Shown piece by piece: positions 6,659 to 14,691 of a stretch of DNA of 64,000 nt (positions within the stretch are counted from its first letter, which is position 1; the number at the start of each line of letters is the position of its first letter). Source of the stretch: Mycobacterium sp. (GTDB taxonomy: Bacteria > Actinomycetota > Actinomycetes > Mycobacteriales > Mycobacteriaceae); the NCBI RefSeq assembly GCF_019247635.1, contig NZ_JAFBAR010000085.1, positions 23,935-87,934 of the forward strand. Direction: 5' to 3'. The notes below the pieces were generated by a model. It ran no database searches. It was not told the DNA's origin and saw only the letters and a list, made by a program, of their open reading frames with translations. Both the position numbers and the translations under genes were made by a program.

Positions 6659-8919
6659 CCACTACCGAAGACTTTCACGCACACTACGTCGCCGCGCTGC
6701 GCCGCTATCTCGACGCGCGCGACGAAGACAGCTTGGCTGTCGGCCACGAGCTCGGCCGCAGGGCCCTGCAGGAACGAGTCAGCATGCTCGACATCGTCGA
6801 GAATCATGTCCGATTCATCGACGAGCTGCGGGACGATTTGCCGGACAACACGCCCAGCACACTGGAATTCCTGTTGCAAACGCTGGCCCCGCTTGACGTC
6901 GCGACTCGGGGATTTCTGGATGGCACAAGGCGTTACGCGGAGCAACGGGCCCGCGCTGAGGGGCTGGCCGATCGCGACAAATTCCGCACCGCCCTGGTGA
7001 ATTCCTTACAAGAGGGGTTCTTCGTCGCCGACGCCGAGGGGGCGGTGGTCGACATAAACGCCGCCTTCGCTGAGATCCTCGGCTATCCCGCCGCGGATCT
7101 GCCGTACAAGTGGCCCCATCCCTGGTTGGTCGACAAGAAGACCGCGGCCGAACAACAAGCCCGGGTACGGATCGAAGGCAGCGCCGACTACGAGACCCCG
7201 ATCCGGCATCGCGACGGCAACCTGGCCTGGGTCGCGGTGAGCATCAACGCGGTGCGCGGATCCGGTGACGGCAAGGTGGACAAAAACGAAAAGGACGTCT
7301 ATGTCGGAACGATCCGCGACATCACCGCCGAGCGCGCATTCGCGGCCCGGGAGAGCGCGGTGCTACGGCTGGCCACGGCGGTAGGCGTGGCCAAGAGCGT
7401 GACCGAGGTGCTTTCGATCACGCTCAACGAATGCCGAACCGCGCTCGACGTGCAGCGGGTGGTCGCGGCGATCTGGTCGGCGGGTGACGGCGAGCCGACG
7501 GTGCAGATGGCGGGTGAACCTACCGTGTCGACCTGGCGCGAACTCGATCCGTTGCTGCGCCAGACATTTCAGGATGCGCGTCATCAGCTGCCGTTGACGG
7601 CAAAAACGGTCGACTGGCCGGATGCTCCGGGTAAGGCCCGCGGCATGGTCGCGGTGCTGTCCGGGACCGGTGACCTCGCGTTGTGGTTGGAGTTGCGAGT
7701 TCCGCGTTTCGTGAGCGCGGAGGATCGGCTGCTGATCACGGTGCTCATCGGCCACCTGAGCCTGGCCATCCAGCATGTCCGTCAATTCGAGAGCGCCCGC
7801 GAAACGTCGCTGACACTGCAACGCGCGATGCTGCCGCCACTGGATCCCCCGCCCGGCTTCGCGGTGCGCTACGAGCCCGCGGTCCCGCCGCTCGAGATCG
7901 GCGGCGACTGGTATGACGTGTTGCCGGTCGGTGACGACCAGATCGGCGTCGTCGTCGGTGACTGCGTCGGCCGCGGTTTGCCGGCCGCCGCGATCATGGG
8001 CCAGCTGCGCAGCTCGGCGCGCGCGCTCCTGCTCACCGGCGCCCAACCCGCGGTGTTGCTCGAACAACTCGACGCGGCGGCGGCGTTCATTCCCAACGCG
8101 TACTGCACGACGGTGTTCCTGGCGATTCTGGACATCAAATCCGGGAACCTGCACTACAGCAACGCCGGGCACATGCCCGCGGTGCTTGCCGGACCCGCGT
8201 CCGATTCCGGGGCTGACACGACACTGTTGACGGACGCCAGTTCGGTGCCGCTGGCGGTCCGGCGGGGCGCGCCGCGCCCACAGGCGTGCCACGCGTTGCC
8301 GCCCGGCTCGACGCTGATGGTGTTCACCGACGGTTTGGTGGAACGCAGACACGAGTCGATCGACGAGGGGTTGGCGCGTGCCGCCGATGTCTTACTGGAG
8401 ACGATGAAGTTGCCGCTGGACGCCGTCGCGGAGGCAGTGCTGAATGAGCTGGCCCCCGCGGCGGGATATGACGACGACGTTGCGATGGTGATCTATCGCC
8501 AGCAGCCGGCGCCGCTTCGGATCGAAAGCCCTGCCACCGCAGGGCAATTGGCGCCGGTTCGGCATCAGCTCGCCGACTGGCTGCGGGCGGCCGAAGTGCC
8601 TGCGACGCTTTCGACCGACGTCGTGCTCGTGCTCAACGAGGCATGCACCAACAGCATCGACCACGCGTACCGCGGTCAGTCCAGCGGCGGGATGCTGACC
8701 GAGATCGAAATTGTGGGGTGCGAGCTGCACGCCCGCGTCACCGATTCCGGTTCCTGGAAAACGCCGGCCGCTGACCCGGGCCACGGTGGGCGAGGTCTGC
8801 CGCTGATGCGGGCCCTCAGCGAGTCGATGGAGCTGGACAACACCGCCTCGGGAACGACCGTCAGGTTCATATTCCGACTGTCGGGGGCCGAGTCAGCTGA
8901 AGAAAGGGATGGCCACTGA
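6655..8919 (+). CDS. RsbU-like PAS-GAF-PP2C phosphatase fused to an RsbW-like HATPase
   Basis: 754 residues in one chain. Residues 1-105 are an RsbU-type N-terminal helical domain, the expected RsbT docking site. Residues 115-225 are a PAS domain (EGFFVADAEGAVVDINAAF...VYVGTIRDIT), 230-385 look like a GAF domain, and 390-605 a SpoIIE PP2C phosphatase (EIGGDWYDVLPV, GDCVGRGLPAAAIMGQLR, FTDGLVERR, DDDVAMVIY). Residues 620-745 are an anti-sigma-type HATPase (LNEACTNSIDHAYRG, GHGGRGLPLMRAL). It is the output arm of the stressosome operon; RsfB, divergent at 3788-4156, is the obvious substrate. Phosphatase and opposing kinase domains in one protein recall M. tuberculosis Rv1364c, but without the C-terminal STAS. 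Confidence 0.88.
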   Translation: MTTTEDFHAHYVAALRRYLDARDEDSLAVGHELGRRALQERVSMLDIVENHVRFIDELRDDLPDNTPSTLEFLLQTLAPLDVATRGFLDGTRRYAEQRARAEGLADRDKFRTALVNSLQEGFFVADAEGAVVDINAAFAEILGYPAADLPYKWPHPWLVDKKTAAEQQARVRIEGSADYETPIRHRDGNLAWVAVSINAVRGSGDGKVDKNEKDVYVGTIRDITAERAFAARESAVLRLATAVGVAKSVTEVLSITLNECRTALDVQRVVAAIWSAGDGEPTVQMAGEPTVSTWRELDPLLRQTFQDARHQLPLTAKTVDWPDAPGKARGMVAVLSGTGDLALWLELRVPRFVSAEDRLLITVLIGHLSLAIQHVRQFESARETSLTLQRAMLPPLDPPPGFAVRYEPAVPPLEIGGDWYDVLPVGDDQIGVVVGDCVGRGLPAAAIMGQLRSSARALLLTGAQPAVLLEQLDAAAAFIPNAYCTTVFLAILDIKSGNLHYSNAGHMPAVLAGPASDSGADTTLLTDASSVPLAVRRGAPRPQACHALPPGSTLMVFTDGLVERRHESIDEGLARAADVLLETMKLPLDAVAEAVLNELAPAAGYDDDVAMVIYRQQPAPLRIESPATAGQLAPVRHQLADWLRAAEVPATLSTDVVLVLNEACTNSIDHAYRGQSSGGMLTEIEIVGCELHARVTDSGSWKTPAADPGHGGRGLPLMRALSESMELDNTASGTTVRFIFRLSGAESAEERDGH

Positions 8920-9976
8920 ACCGTTTGCCCAGTGGCGTTTCGGGAAAGCCACCTCAGTGACTCGCGCATCGACAACAGTCGAACCGGCCCTGCCGGCGGC
9001 ACACGGACCGCTGTCGACGGCTGTCCGCCGCACGTTGGCCGGACCGGCGTCACACGACCACCTCAGCCGCATCGGCGCATCCGTGAGCGATTCAGATCCC
9101 TACGGTCTGGATCTGCAATTGGCCCTGCACATGTGTTACGAGTTGCACTACCGGGGTTTTGCCGGGGTGGACCCGATGTGGGAATGGAACCCCATGCTGT
9201 TGCAGCTGCGCGCCGAGCTGGAGCGTGTCTTCTTGGCAGGTGTGCGCCGCGACGTCGGCCCCATCGAAGCCGACCGCACCGCCGCGGCCGAAATGGCTTC
9301 GATCTCAATCGAACCCGCTAACGGCACCGGGCCATCTTACTATCTGCGCGACGCCGGGAGCTGGCAGCAGATGTGCGAATACTTCGTGCACAGATCCGTG
9401 TATCACTTGAAGGAGGGCGATCCCCACGCCTGGGTGATTCCGCGGCTGATCGGCGGCGCCAAGGCGGCTTTCGTGGCGGTCGAATTCGACGAGTACGGCG
9501 CCGGTCAAGGCTCCCGGGTGCACCAGCAACTCTTTGCCGATCTACTCACCGCCGCCGGGCTGGACGCGACGTATCTGGGCTACCTCGATGCCGTCCCGGC
9601 TGAATCGCTGGCCGTGGTGAACCTGATGTCGATGTTCGGTTTGCACCGCCGCTTGCGGGGCGCCGCGATCGGACACTTTGCGGCCACGGAGATCAGCTCG
9701 CCGCCCGGGTCGCGCCGCATGGTCGAAGCGCTACAGCGGTTGGGGGCGCCGGCCCCCTGCATCGCGTTCTACAGCGAACACGTCGAGGCCGACGCGGTGC
9801 ACGAACAGGTGGTGCGGCTCGACGTCGTCAGCGATCTGGTTGCCCGCGAACCACAGCTTGACCCAGACATCGTATTCGGCATGCGTGCACACTCCGTCGT
9901 CGAAAACCGGTTGGCCGACACCATTATGGCGTCCTGGGGGCAGAACCGGACATCGTTGCGGCAACCTTCGGACTAG
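8909..9976 (+). CDS. haem-oxygenase-like iron-containing redox enzyme
   Basis: 355 residues matching the iron-containing redox enzyme (haem_oxygenas_2, HDO fold) family. ELHYRGFAGVDP in the N-terminal third and FYSEHVEADAVHEQVV and FGMRAHSVVENRLADTIM in the C-terminal third carry the Glu/His residues expected for a di-iron site. The start at ATG 8909 overlaps the stressosome phosphatase gene by 11 bases, so it may be the last gene of that operon. It converges with a CDGSH iron-sulfur gene, with a 4-base overlap of the two 3' ends. Substrate unknown; family members act on amino-acid or fatty-acid substrates. Confidence 0.78.
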   Translation: MATEPFAQWRFGKATSVTRASTTVEPALPAAHGPLSTAVRRTLAGPASHDHLSRIGASVSDSDPYGLDLQLALHMCYELHYRGFAGVDPMWEWNPMLLQLRAELERVFLAGVRRDVGPIEADRTAAAEMASISIEPANGTGPSYYLRDAGSWQQMCEYFVHRSVYHLKEGDPHAWVIPRLIGGAKAAFVAVEFDEYGAGQGSRVHQQLFADLLTAAGLDATYLGYLDAVPAESLAVVNLMSMFGLHRRLRGAAIGHFAATEISSPPGSRRMVEALQRLGAPAPCIAFYSEHVEADAVHEQVVRLDVVSDLVAREPQLDPDIVFGMRAHSVVENRLADTIMASWGQNRTSLRQPSD

Positions 9977-10158
9977 GCGGTCCGGCACCTGCGGTGGCTG
10001 GTGTCGCACAGCGGATACTCCTTGCTGCGGCCGCAGGTGCAGATGGCCACCATGAACCGGTCGGATTCGACCACCCGCCCGTCGGGCATCTCGATGTGCA
10101 CTGGACCGGACACCAGCACCGGCCCTTTGGGGACCACCCGTACCCGAGTGCCGGTCAT
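9973..10158 (-). CDS. CDGSH iron-sulfur domain protein
   Basis: 61 residues. The C-terminal cluster CTCGRSKEYPLCDTSH gives the C-x-C-x2-S-x3-P-x-C-D-x2-H ligand set (3 Cys, 1 His) of a CDGSH-type [2Fe-2S] protein. A short beta-rich N-terminus precedes it. ATG 10158 was chosen because it overlaps the upstream methyltransferase stop as ATGA. Probably an electron-transfer or redox-sensing partner. Its convergent neighbour is an iron-dependent redox enzyme, which suggests but does not prove a functional pair. Confidence 0.85.
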   Translation of the reverse strand: MTGTRVRVVPKGPVLVSGPVHIEMPDGRVVESDRFMVAICTCGRSKEYPLCDTSHRRCRTA

Positions 10159-10835
10159 GGTTTGTCCGCTCTGATCACGACGAGTTCCTCCGTCCGGCAT
10201 CCGCGTTGCACCAAGCCGACGCATTCCAGCCAGCCGGCCCGCGCCGACAACACCGGCCCGAATGGAATACGTTGGCTTGCAACGACATCAGCGCTTAGAC
10301 CGCCGCGACGCAACGCGCTTAACGAGCGTTGCACACCGGCAAGCGTCGACTGTACCAGCAGCAGGGAACCGCCGTCGCACAGCAGAGTTGCCGCCGCTGC
10401 GCACAGCGGATCCAACACCAGACGCCCATCGACACCGGCATTCCATGCCCACGAAGGACCGGCAGTATCGCTCTCACAACCGGGCGGAGTGGGCACATAG
10501 GGCGGATTGGCCACGACAACCTCGAACGGCGCGCAATCGAGCGCCGCGACCCATGACCCGTGCCGCACATCGACATTCGCGCCAACATCGGCGACGTTTC
10601 CGCGCGAATACCGCACGGCGTGCGGACAGCTGTCGAATGCGGTGACACTAGCGCAGCCCATGCCGGCGGCGGCGATGGCAACGAAGCCCGATCCGGTGCA
10701 AAGGTCAAGTACCCTGCGGCGCGGAATCAACCCACTGCGGCGCATCGTTCGGACCAGCAGGCGTGAGTCGTACTGCGGCTGGTACACCCGCTCGGCGAAC
10801 AGGGCATCGTCGGGAGCGGGCGAGATGATCGTCAC
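10155..10835 (-). CDS. HemK/PrmC-like SAM-dependent methyltransferase
   Basis: About 226 residues. The SAM-binding motif I is VLDLCTGSGFVAIAAA and the catalytic motif is VVANPPYVPTPPG, where NPPY marks N-methylation of a planar amide or amine as in HemK and MTQ2 proteins. GTG 10835 was chosen because AGAAAGG lies about 6-8 bases upstream. It is immediately upstream of, and translationally coupled to, the CDGSH gene. The substrate is not predictable; the recurring grouping with a CDGSH protein and an iron redox enzyme suggests a small pathway rather than release-factor methylation. Confidence 0.8.
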   Translation of the reverse strand: MTIISPAPDDALFAERVYQPQYDSRLLVRTMRRSGLIPRRRVLDLCTGSGFVAIAAAGMGCASVTAFDSCPHAVRYSRGNVADVGANVDVRHGSWVAALDCAPFEVVVANPPYVPTPPGCESDTAGPSWAWNAGVDGRLVLDPLCAAAATLLCDGGSLLLVQSTLAGVQRSLSALRRGGLSADVVASQRIPFGPVLSARAGWLECVGLVQRGCRTEELVVIRADKP

Positions 10836-10914
10836 ATCTGACCTTTCTCGGCAGCTACCGCTCTGCCGCACCGGGAAGTCACTGGGATGAACCGAAACAC
10901 GTTGTAGCCGAACG

Positions 10915-11478
10915 TTATTGCCGTGAGGCCGCCGCCGCTTGGGCGAATTGCCTGACGATCGTCGAACAGAACGCCTGAAGGTCTTTGGGCGAACGGCTGG
11001 AAATCAGGTTGCCGTCGACCACCACCTCCTCGTCTACTACCCGGGCTCCCGCATTACGGAGGTCGGTGCGAATGCTCGGATACGAGGTCAGCCTTCGGCC
11101 CGTTGCCACACCGGCCTCCACCAGCGTCCACGGTCCATGACAGATGGCGGCGACGGGCTTGCCTGAGTTGACGAAGTCACGCACGAAAGCGACGGCAGTC
11201 TCGTCAAGACGCAGCTTGTCCGGGTTCACCGTGCCCCCTGGCAGCACCAACCCGTCGTACTCGGCCACCGATGCGTCCGATACCGCGCGATCGACGGTAA
11301 CGGTTCCGGCCGGTTCGAGGTCGTGATCACGCGCCTGAATCTCGCCGAGCTGCAGGGACAGTAGCTCGGTCTGCGCCCCGGCCTCCTGCAACGCCGCGCG
11401 CGGCTGCTCGAATTCCACCTTTTCCACGCCGTCAGCAGCAAGAAACGCAATCCTTTTGCCTGCCAGTTCATTCGACAT
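10915..11478 (-). CDS. DJ-1/PfpI family protein (protease/deglycase-like)
   Basis: 187 residues of the type 1 glutamine-amidotransferase-like DJ-1/PfpI superfamily. KRIAFLAADGVEKVEFEQP supplies the nucleophile-flanking Glu, YDGLVLPGGTVNPDKLR the second strand, and AICHGPWTLVEAGV the nucleophile elbow with Cys followed by His. Such proteins act as glyoxalase III/deglycases or stress chaperones. ATG 11478 is preceded by AGGAG about 7 bases upstream. It is transcribed alone and leftward. Confidence 0.87.
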   Translation of the reverse strand: MSNELAGKRIAFLAADGVEKVEFEQPRAALQEAGAQTELLSLQLGEIQARDHDLEPAGTVTVDRAVSDASVAEYDGLVLPGGTVNPDKLRLDETAVAFVRDFVNSGKPVAAICHGPWTLVEAGVATGRRLTSYPSIRTDLRNAGARVVDEEVVVDGNLISSRSPKDLQAFCSTIVRQFAQAAAASRQ

Positions 11479-11732
11479 CGCTGTACTCCTGTTGTCCGAG
11501 GATCCCGTGGCCCGCAAACGAAGACCGGCGGGCCGTGCACCAGGCGGCGTAGAGGTCGCGACCGCCAAGGCCCTTGACAAGGGTCACAGTTGCATTCGCT
11601 GCAACGTCATTCAAAGCCAAACTCCTTGCGCCGCCGGACAGCTGCCTGCCATAGCTACTTCAATGCGGCCTGCAGCGGATCGGACCCATCGTGGTTATTC
11701 ACCCATACCCGTGCGGCTGTGGACCAAACGTG

Positions 11733-12716
11733 TCAGCCCGAAGCCGATCGCAGTGCCTCCAGCAATGGTCCCGCTGCTTCTTTGAAGAACAGCTCCTGCG
11801 ACTCACCGCCGATCTGGATGACCGCGATGTCGGTGAAGCCCGCTTCCCAGTAGGGGCGCACCGCGTCGACGATCGCGTCCAGATCCGGCCCGCAGGGGAT
11901 GCTCTCCGCGACGTCCTCGGGCCGCACGAACTGGGTCGCACCAGCAAAAGCCGCCGGTGTCGGCAGGTCGGCATTGACCGCCCAGCCGCCGGCGAACCAG
12001 CGGAACTGGTCGTGGGCGCGTTCGACGGCGGCGTCCCGATCGGGGTCCCAGCACACCGGTATCTGGCCGACTACACGTCCCCCGGGGAGCCCGGCGGCCT
12101 CGCGGGCGCCGTGCCAGCCGTCCACCAACCCGGAATCGGGTTGCACGGCGACCAGGTGGTCGGCGAGTTTGGCAAACTTCTCGATCGCCTTTTTCCCACC
12201 CATGGCCAGCGCGATGCCGACCGGAACCTCGGGTAAGTCCCATAACCGCGCCGAGTCGACCTGAAAGTACTCGCCGCGCCAGTTGACCAGCCGACCGCCG
12301 AAGAGCTCGCGGATGATCTCGATGCCCTCGCGCAGCATTTCCTGCCGGCGCTCGATGGCGGGCCAGCCCTGGCCGACGACGTGTTCGTTGAGGTTCTCGC
12401 CGCTGCCCAAGCCGAGGGTGAAACGCCCGTCGGCCATGATCTGCACGGTGGCAGCCTGCTGGGCGACGACGGCGGGGTGATACCGCATGGTCGGACAGGT
12501 CACGTAGGAATAGAGGTGCACTTTGTCGGTGACTTGCGCCACCGCGCCCAGCACCGCCCAGGCGTTGGGAGCGTGCCCCTGCGACGTCAGCCACGGCGAG
12601 AAATGATCGCTGCACACTTCGAAGTCGAAACCCAGCTCCTCGGCTGAAACCGCATGCCGGACAAGGTCTTTGGGTCCGCACTGCTCGGTCATCAGGGTAT
12701 AGCCGAAATTCGTCAT
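11733..12716 (-). CDS. F420-dependent LLM-class oxidoreductase
   Basis: About 327 residues of the luciferase-like monooxygenase TIM-barrel family. N-terminal FGYTLMTEQCGPKDLVRHA, the non-prolyl-cis region near VCSDHFSPW, and LGLGSGENLNEHVVG closely match the F420-dependent branch related to glucose-6-phosphate dehydrogenase Fgd1. It would use cofactor F420 to oxidise or reduce a small molecule. ATG 12716 was preferred to TTG 12749 because MTNFGY begins the first strand. Substrate unknown. Confidence 0.82.
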   Translation of the reverse strand: MTNFGYTLMTEQCGPKDLVRHAVSAEELGFDFEVCSDHFSPWLTSQGHAPNAWAVLGAVAQVTDKVHLYSYVTCPTMRYHPAVVAQQAATVQIMADGRFTLGLGSGENLNEHVVGQGWPAIERRQEMLREGIEIIRELFGGRLVNWRGEYFQVDSARLWDLPEVPVGIALAMGGKKAIEKFAKLADHLVAVQPDSGLVDGWHGAREAAGLPGGRVVGQIPVCWDPDRDAAVERAHDQFRWFAGGWAVNADLPTPAAFAGATQFVRPEDVAESIPCGPDLDAIVDAVRPYWEAGFTDIAVIQIGGESQELFFKEAAGPLLEALRSASG

Positions 12717-12755
12717 GCCCAGACGGGTACCCGGACGGTCCGGGGGCAAACTGTG

Positions 12756-13220
12756 CTACAGGCGTTCTTTGACCGCCGCGGACAGACGCGCGCCGTCTGC
12801 CTTGCCCGCCGCGATCTGCGTGGCGAGCTTCATGACCATCCCCATCTGCTTCATGCCGGGCCGTTGCCCGATGTCCTCGGCCACCTGGGCTATGGCGGTC
12901 TCGGCGACGTCGGCCAACTCGGCCTCAGTGAGCGGGGTAGGCAGGTACTCGTCGATGACCCGCGCCTCGGCGTGCTCGTTGGCGGCGAGCTCACCGCGGC
13001 CGTTCTGGGTGTAGATCTCGGCCGCCTCGGCACGCTTGCGGGACTCCCTGGCCAGCACCTTGATCACCTCGTCGTCGGTCAGCTCTTTGGCCTGCTTGCC
13101 CGAGACTTCCTCGGTCTGGATTGCGGCCAGCAACATGCGCAGCGTCGCGGTGCGCAATTTGTCCTGCGCCTTCATCGCCTGGGTCAGGTCGGCCCGGAGC
13201 CGGGGTTTGAGTTCCGCCAT
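12756..13220 (-). CDS. GatB/YqeY domain protein
   Basis: 154 residues. MAELKPRLRADLTQAMKAQDK, LRTATLRMLLAAIQ and KQMGMVMK are signatures of YqeY proteins, which resemble the tRNA-binding tail of GatB. Orthologous in position to M. tuberculosis Rv3688c. The start at ATG 13220 is preceded 7 bases upstream by TAGCGT, so the transcript is probably leaderless. The exact role, possibly tRNA-dependent amidation or tRNA binding, is not established. Confidence 0.87.
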   Translation of the reverse strand: MAELKPRLRADLTQAMKAQDKLRTATLRMLLAAIQTEEVSGKQAKELTDDEVIKVLARESRKRAEAAEIYTQNGRGELAANEHAEARVIDEYLPTPLTEAELADVAETAIAQVAEDIGQRPGMKQMGMVMKLATQIAAGKADGARLSAAVKERL

Positions 13221-13227
13221 GATTGAG

Positions 13228-13233
13228 ACGCTA
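13228..13233 (-). promoter_or_regulatory. -10 hexamer TAGCGT for the YqeY gene
   Basis: On the minus strand TAGCGT is followed by 7 bases and then the ATG at 13220. This spacing puts the transcription start at the start codon, typical of mycobacterial leaderless mRNAs, and no Shine-Dalgarno sequence is present. Confidence 0.55.
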
Positions 13234-13343
13234 CAACGCGGGCAGGGCACGAACCGGTCGCGACCTGATGCAACCTGAAGCCAACGTGCAGCGACATTGA
13301 AGCCACATTGAGAAAAGCCCTGACCGTCGACAGGATGGAGGCC

Positions 13344-13376
13344 ATGACGAACGACGACGGCGGCTCAAAACGGTGA
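13344..13376 (+). CDS. possible 10-residue upstream ORF
   Basis: ATG 13344 has a strong ribosome site (GGATGGAGG, 3-4 bases before it) and encodes MTNDDGGSKR. It stops at 13374-13376, overlapping the GTG start (13373) of the next gene as GTGA. The main gene has no ribosome site of its own, so this short ORF could deliver ribosomes by termination-reinitiation. Alternatively it could mark a sequence error that hides a longer N-terminus. Confidence 0.4.
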   Translation: MTNDDGGSKR

Positions 13377-14668
13377 GCACGCTGCCGCCTGGCCATCCGG
13401 ATGACCCCAGCCACGGAACTCCGGCGTATGCACCTGTCGACTATCCCGGGCTGGGATACGGCGCGCCACCCGGGTACGGACCGCAACCGGGCTACGGCAC
13501 GCCACCGGGGTACGGAGGGCCACCGGGCTACGGCGCGCAACCGGGCTACGGCGCGCCACCGGGGTACGGAGCGCCACCGGGCTACGGCGCGCAACCGGGG
13601 TACGGAGCGCCACCCGGATATGGGGCGCCTCCCGGCTACGCCGTGGGGCCGTTGGTCGGGCCGCCAATGACCCCAGGACTCGCCCTCGGACAGCTCAAAC
13701 CCGGCATCATCCCGCTGCGTCCCCTGACACTGAGCGACGTCTTCAACGGAGCTGTCGGTTACATCCGGACCAATCCGAAGGCGACGTTGGGGCTGACCAC
13801 CCTGGTGGTGGTCGTCATACAGGTCGTCACCCTGCTGGCCACGCTTGCGCCGCTCGAGACCGCCAGCCGACTCAAGTCCGACTCGTCCTATCAGCTGACC
13901 GGGGCCGAAGTCGGGTCCTGGCTGGTCTCCGCGAGCGGCGGCCTCCTGCTCAGCTGGCTGGGCAGCATGTTGCTGAGCGGCATGCTCACGGTCATCGTGG
14001 GGCGTGCGGTGTTCGGGTCGCCGATCACCATTGGCGAAGCGTGGGCCAAGATTCGTGGTCGACTGCTCGCGTTGATCGGCTTGGCGCTGCTGGAAGCCGT
14101 CGGCCTGGTGGCAATAATCGGGCTCGCAGTGGTGCTTCTGGTCGGCGTCGCGGTCGCCGCCAACGGAGCGGTCGCCGTCCTGGTGGGTCTGCCGCTGATG
14201 CTGGCGGTATTCGCGCTGCTGGTCTACCTCTACGCGGAGTTGATGTTCGCGCCCGTGCTCATCGTGTTGGAGCGGTTGCCGGTCCTCGACGCGGTCACCA
14301 GATCCTTTGCGCTGGTGCGCAACAGCTTCTGGCGCATCCTTGGCATCCGGCTGCTCACGGCGCTGGTGGCGAGCCTTGTCGGCAACGCGATCGCCGCGCC
14401 GTTCAGCATCGTGGGCCAGATAATGGTGATGGCGACCGGATCCAACGGTTCCACCGGCATGCTGCTCGCCGGGACCACGCTGTCGGCCATCGGCGGGGCG
14501 ATCGGCCAGATCGTCACGGCACCCTTCACGGCCGGGGTTGTGGTGCTGTTGTATACCGACCGCCGGATGCGCGCCGAGGCCTTCGACCTCGTGCTGCAGA
14601 CGGGCACCACCGCCGGCCCCAGCGCGGCGGCGTCCACCGACAACCTCTGGCTCACCCGGCCCTTCTAG
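13373..14668 (+). CDS. membrane protein with PGYG-repeat N-terminus (Rv3689-like)
   Basis: 431 residues. Residues about 20-90 are a low-complexity tail of repeated PGYGAP/PGYGAQ units. From about 120 there is an IPLRPLTLSDVFNGAVGYIRTNPK segment followed by six hydrophobic helices, resembling the membrane domain of glycerophosphodiester phosphodiesterases without the catalytic domain. It leads the rightward block with DUF4129, DUF4350, MoxR and DUF58 genes, as in M. tuberculosis Rv3689-Rv3693. It may be an envelope-stress scaffold; no enzyme activity is visible. Confidence 0.82.
   Translation: MSTLPPGHPDDPSHGTPAYAPVDYPGLGYGAPPGYGPQPGYGTPPGYGGPPGYGAQPGYGAPPGYGAPPGYGAQPGYGAPPGYGAPPGYAVGPLVGPPMTPGLALGQLKPGIIPLRPLTLSDVFNGAVGYIRTNPKATLGLTTLVVVVIQVVTLLATLAPLETASRLKSDSSYQLTGAEVGSWLVSASGGLLLSWLGSMLLSGMLTVIVGRAVFGSPITIGEAWAKIRGRLLALIGLALLEAVGLVAIIGLAVVLLVGVAVAANGAVAVLVGLPLMLAVFALLVYLYAELMFAPVLIVLERLPVLDAVTRSFALVRNSFWRILGIRLLTALVASLVGNAIAAPFSIVGQIMVMATGSNGSTGMLLAGTTLSAIGGAIGQIVTAPFTAGVVVLLYTDRRMRAEAFDLVLQTGTTAGPSAAASTDNLWLTRPF
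13446..13640 (+). repeat. imperfect 15-18 base tandem repeats encoding PGYG units
   Basis: Roughly a dozen imperfect copies of a unit like CCGGGCTACGGCGCGCCA lie within the coding sequence of the membrane protein. They keep frame and encode a Pro-Gly-Tyr-rich cytoplasmic tail. Copy number is likely to vary between strains. Confidence 0.8.
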
Positions 14669-14691
14669 GGATCAGGCAGGACTGACTGAAC

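Noticed and set aside
7363..8352. Long minus-strand open frame inside the stressosome phosphatase gene
   Set aside because: The plus strand has intact PP2C and GAF motifs through the region; the antisense frame has only His/Arg-rich low complexity.
13446..13640. Possible CRISPR-like repeat array
   Set aside because: Repeats are contiguous without spacers and encode PGYG units in frame with the membrane protein; no cas genes nearby.
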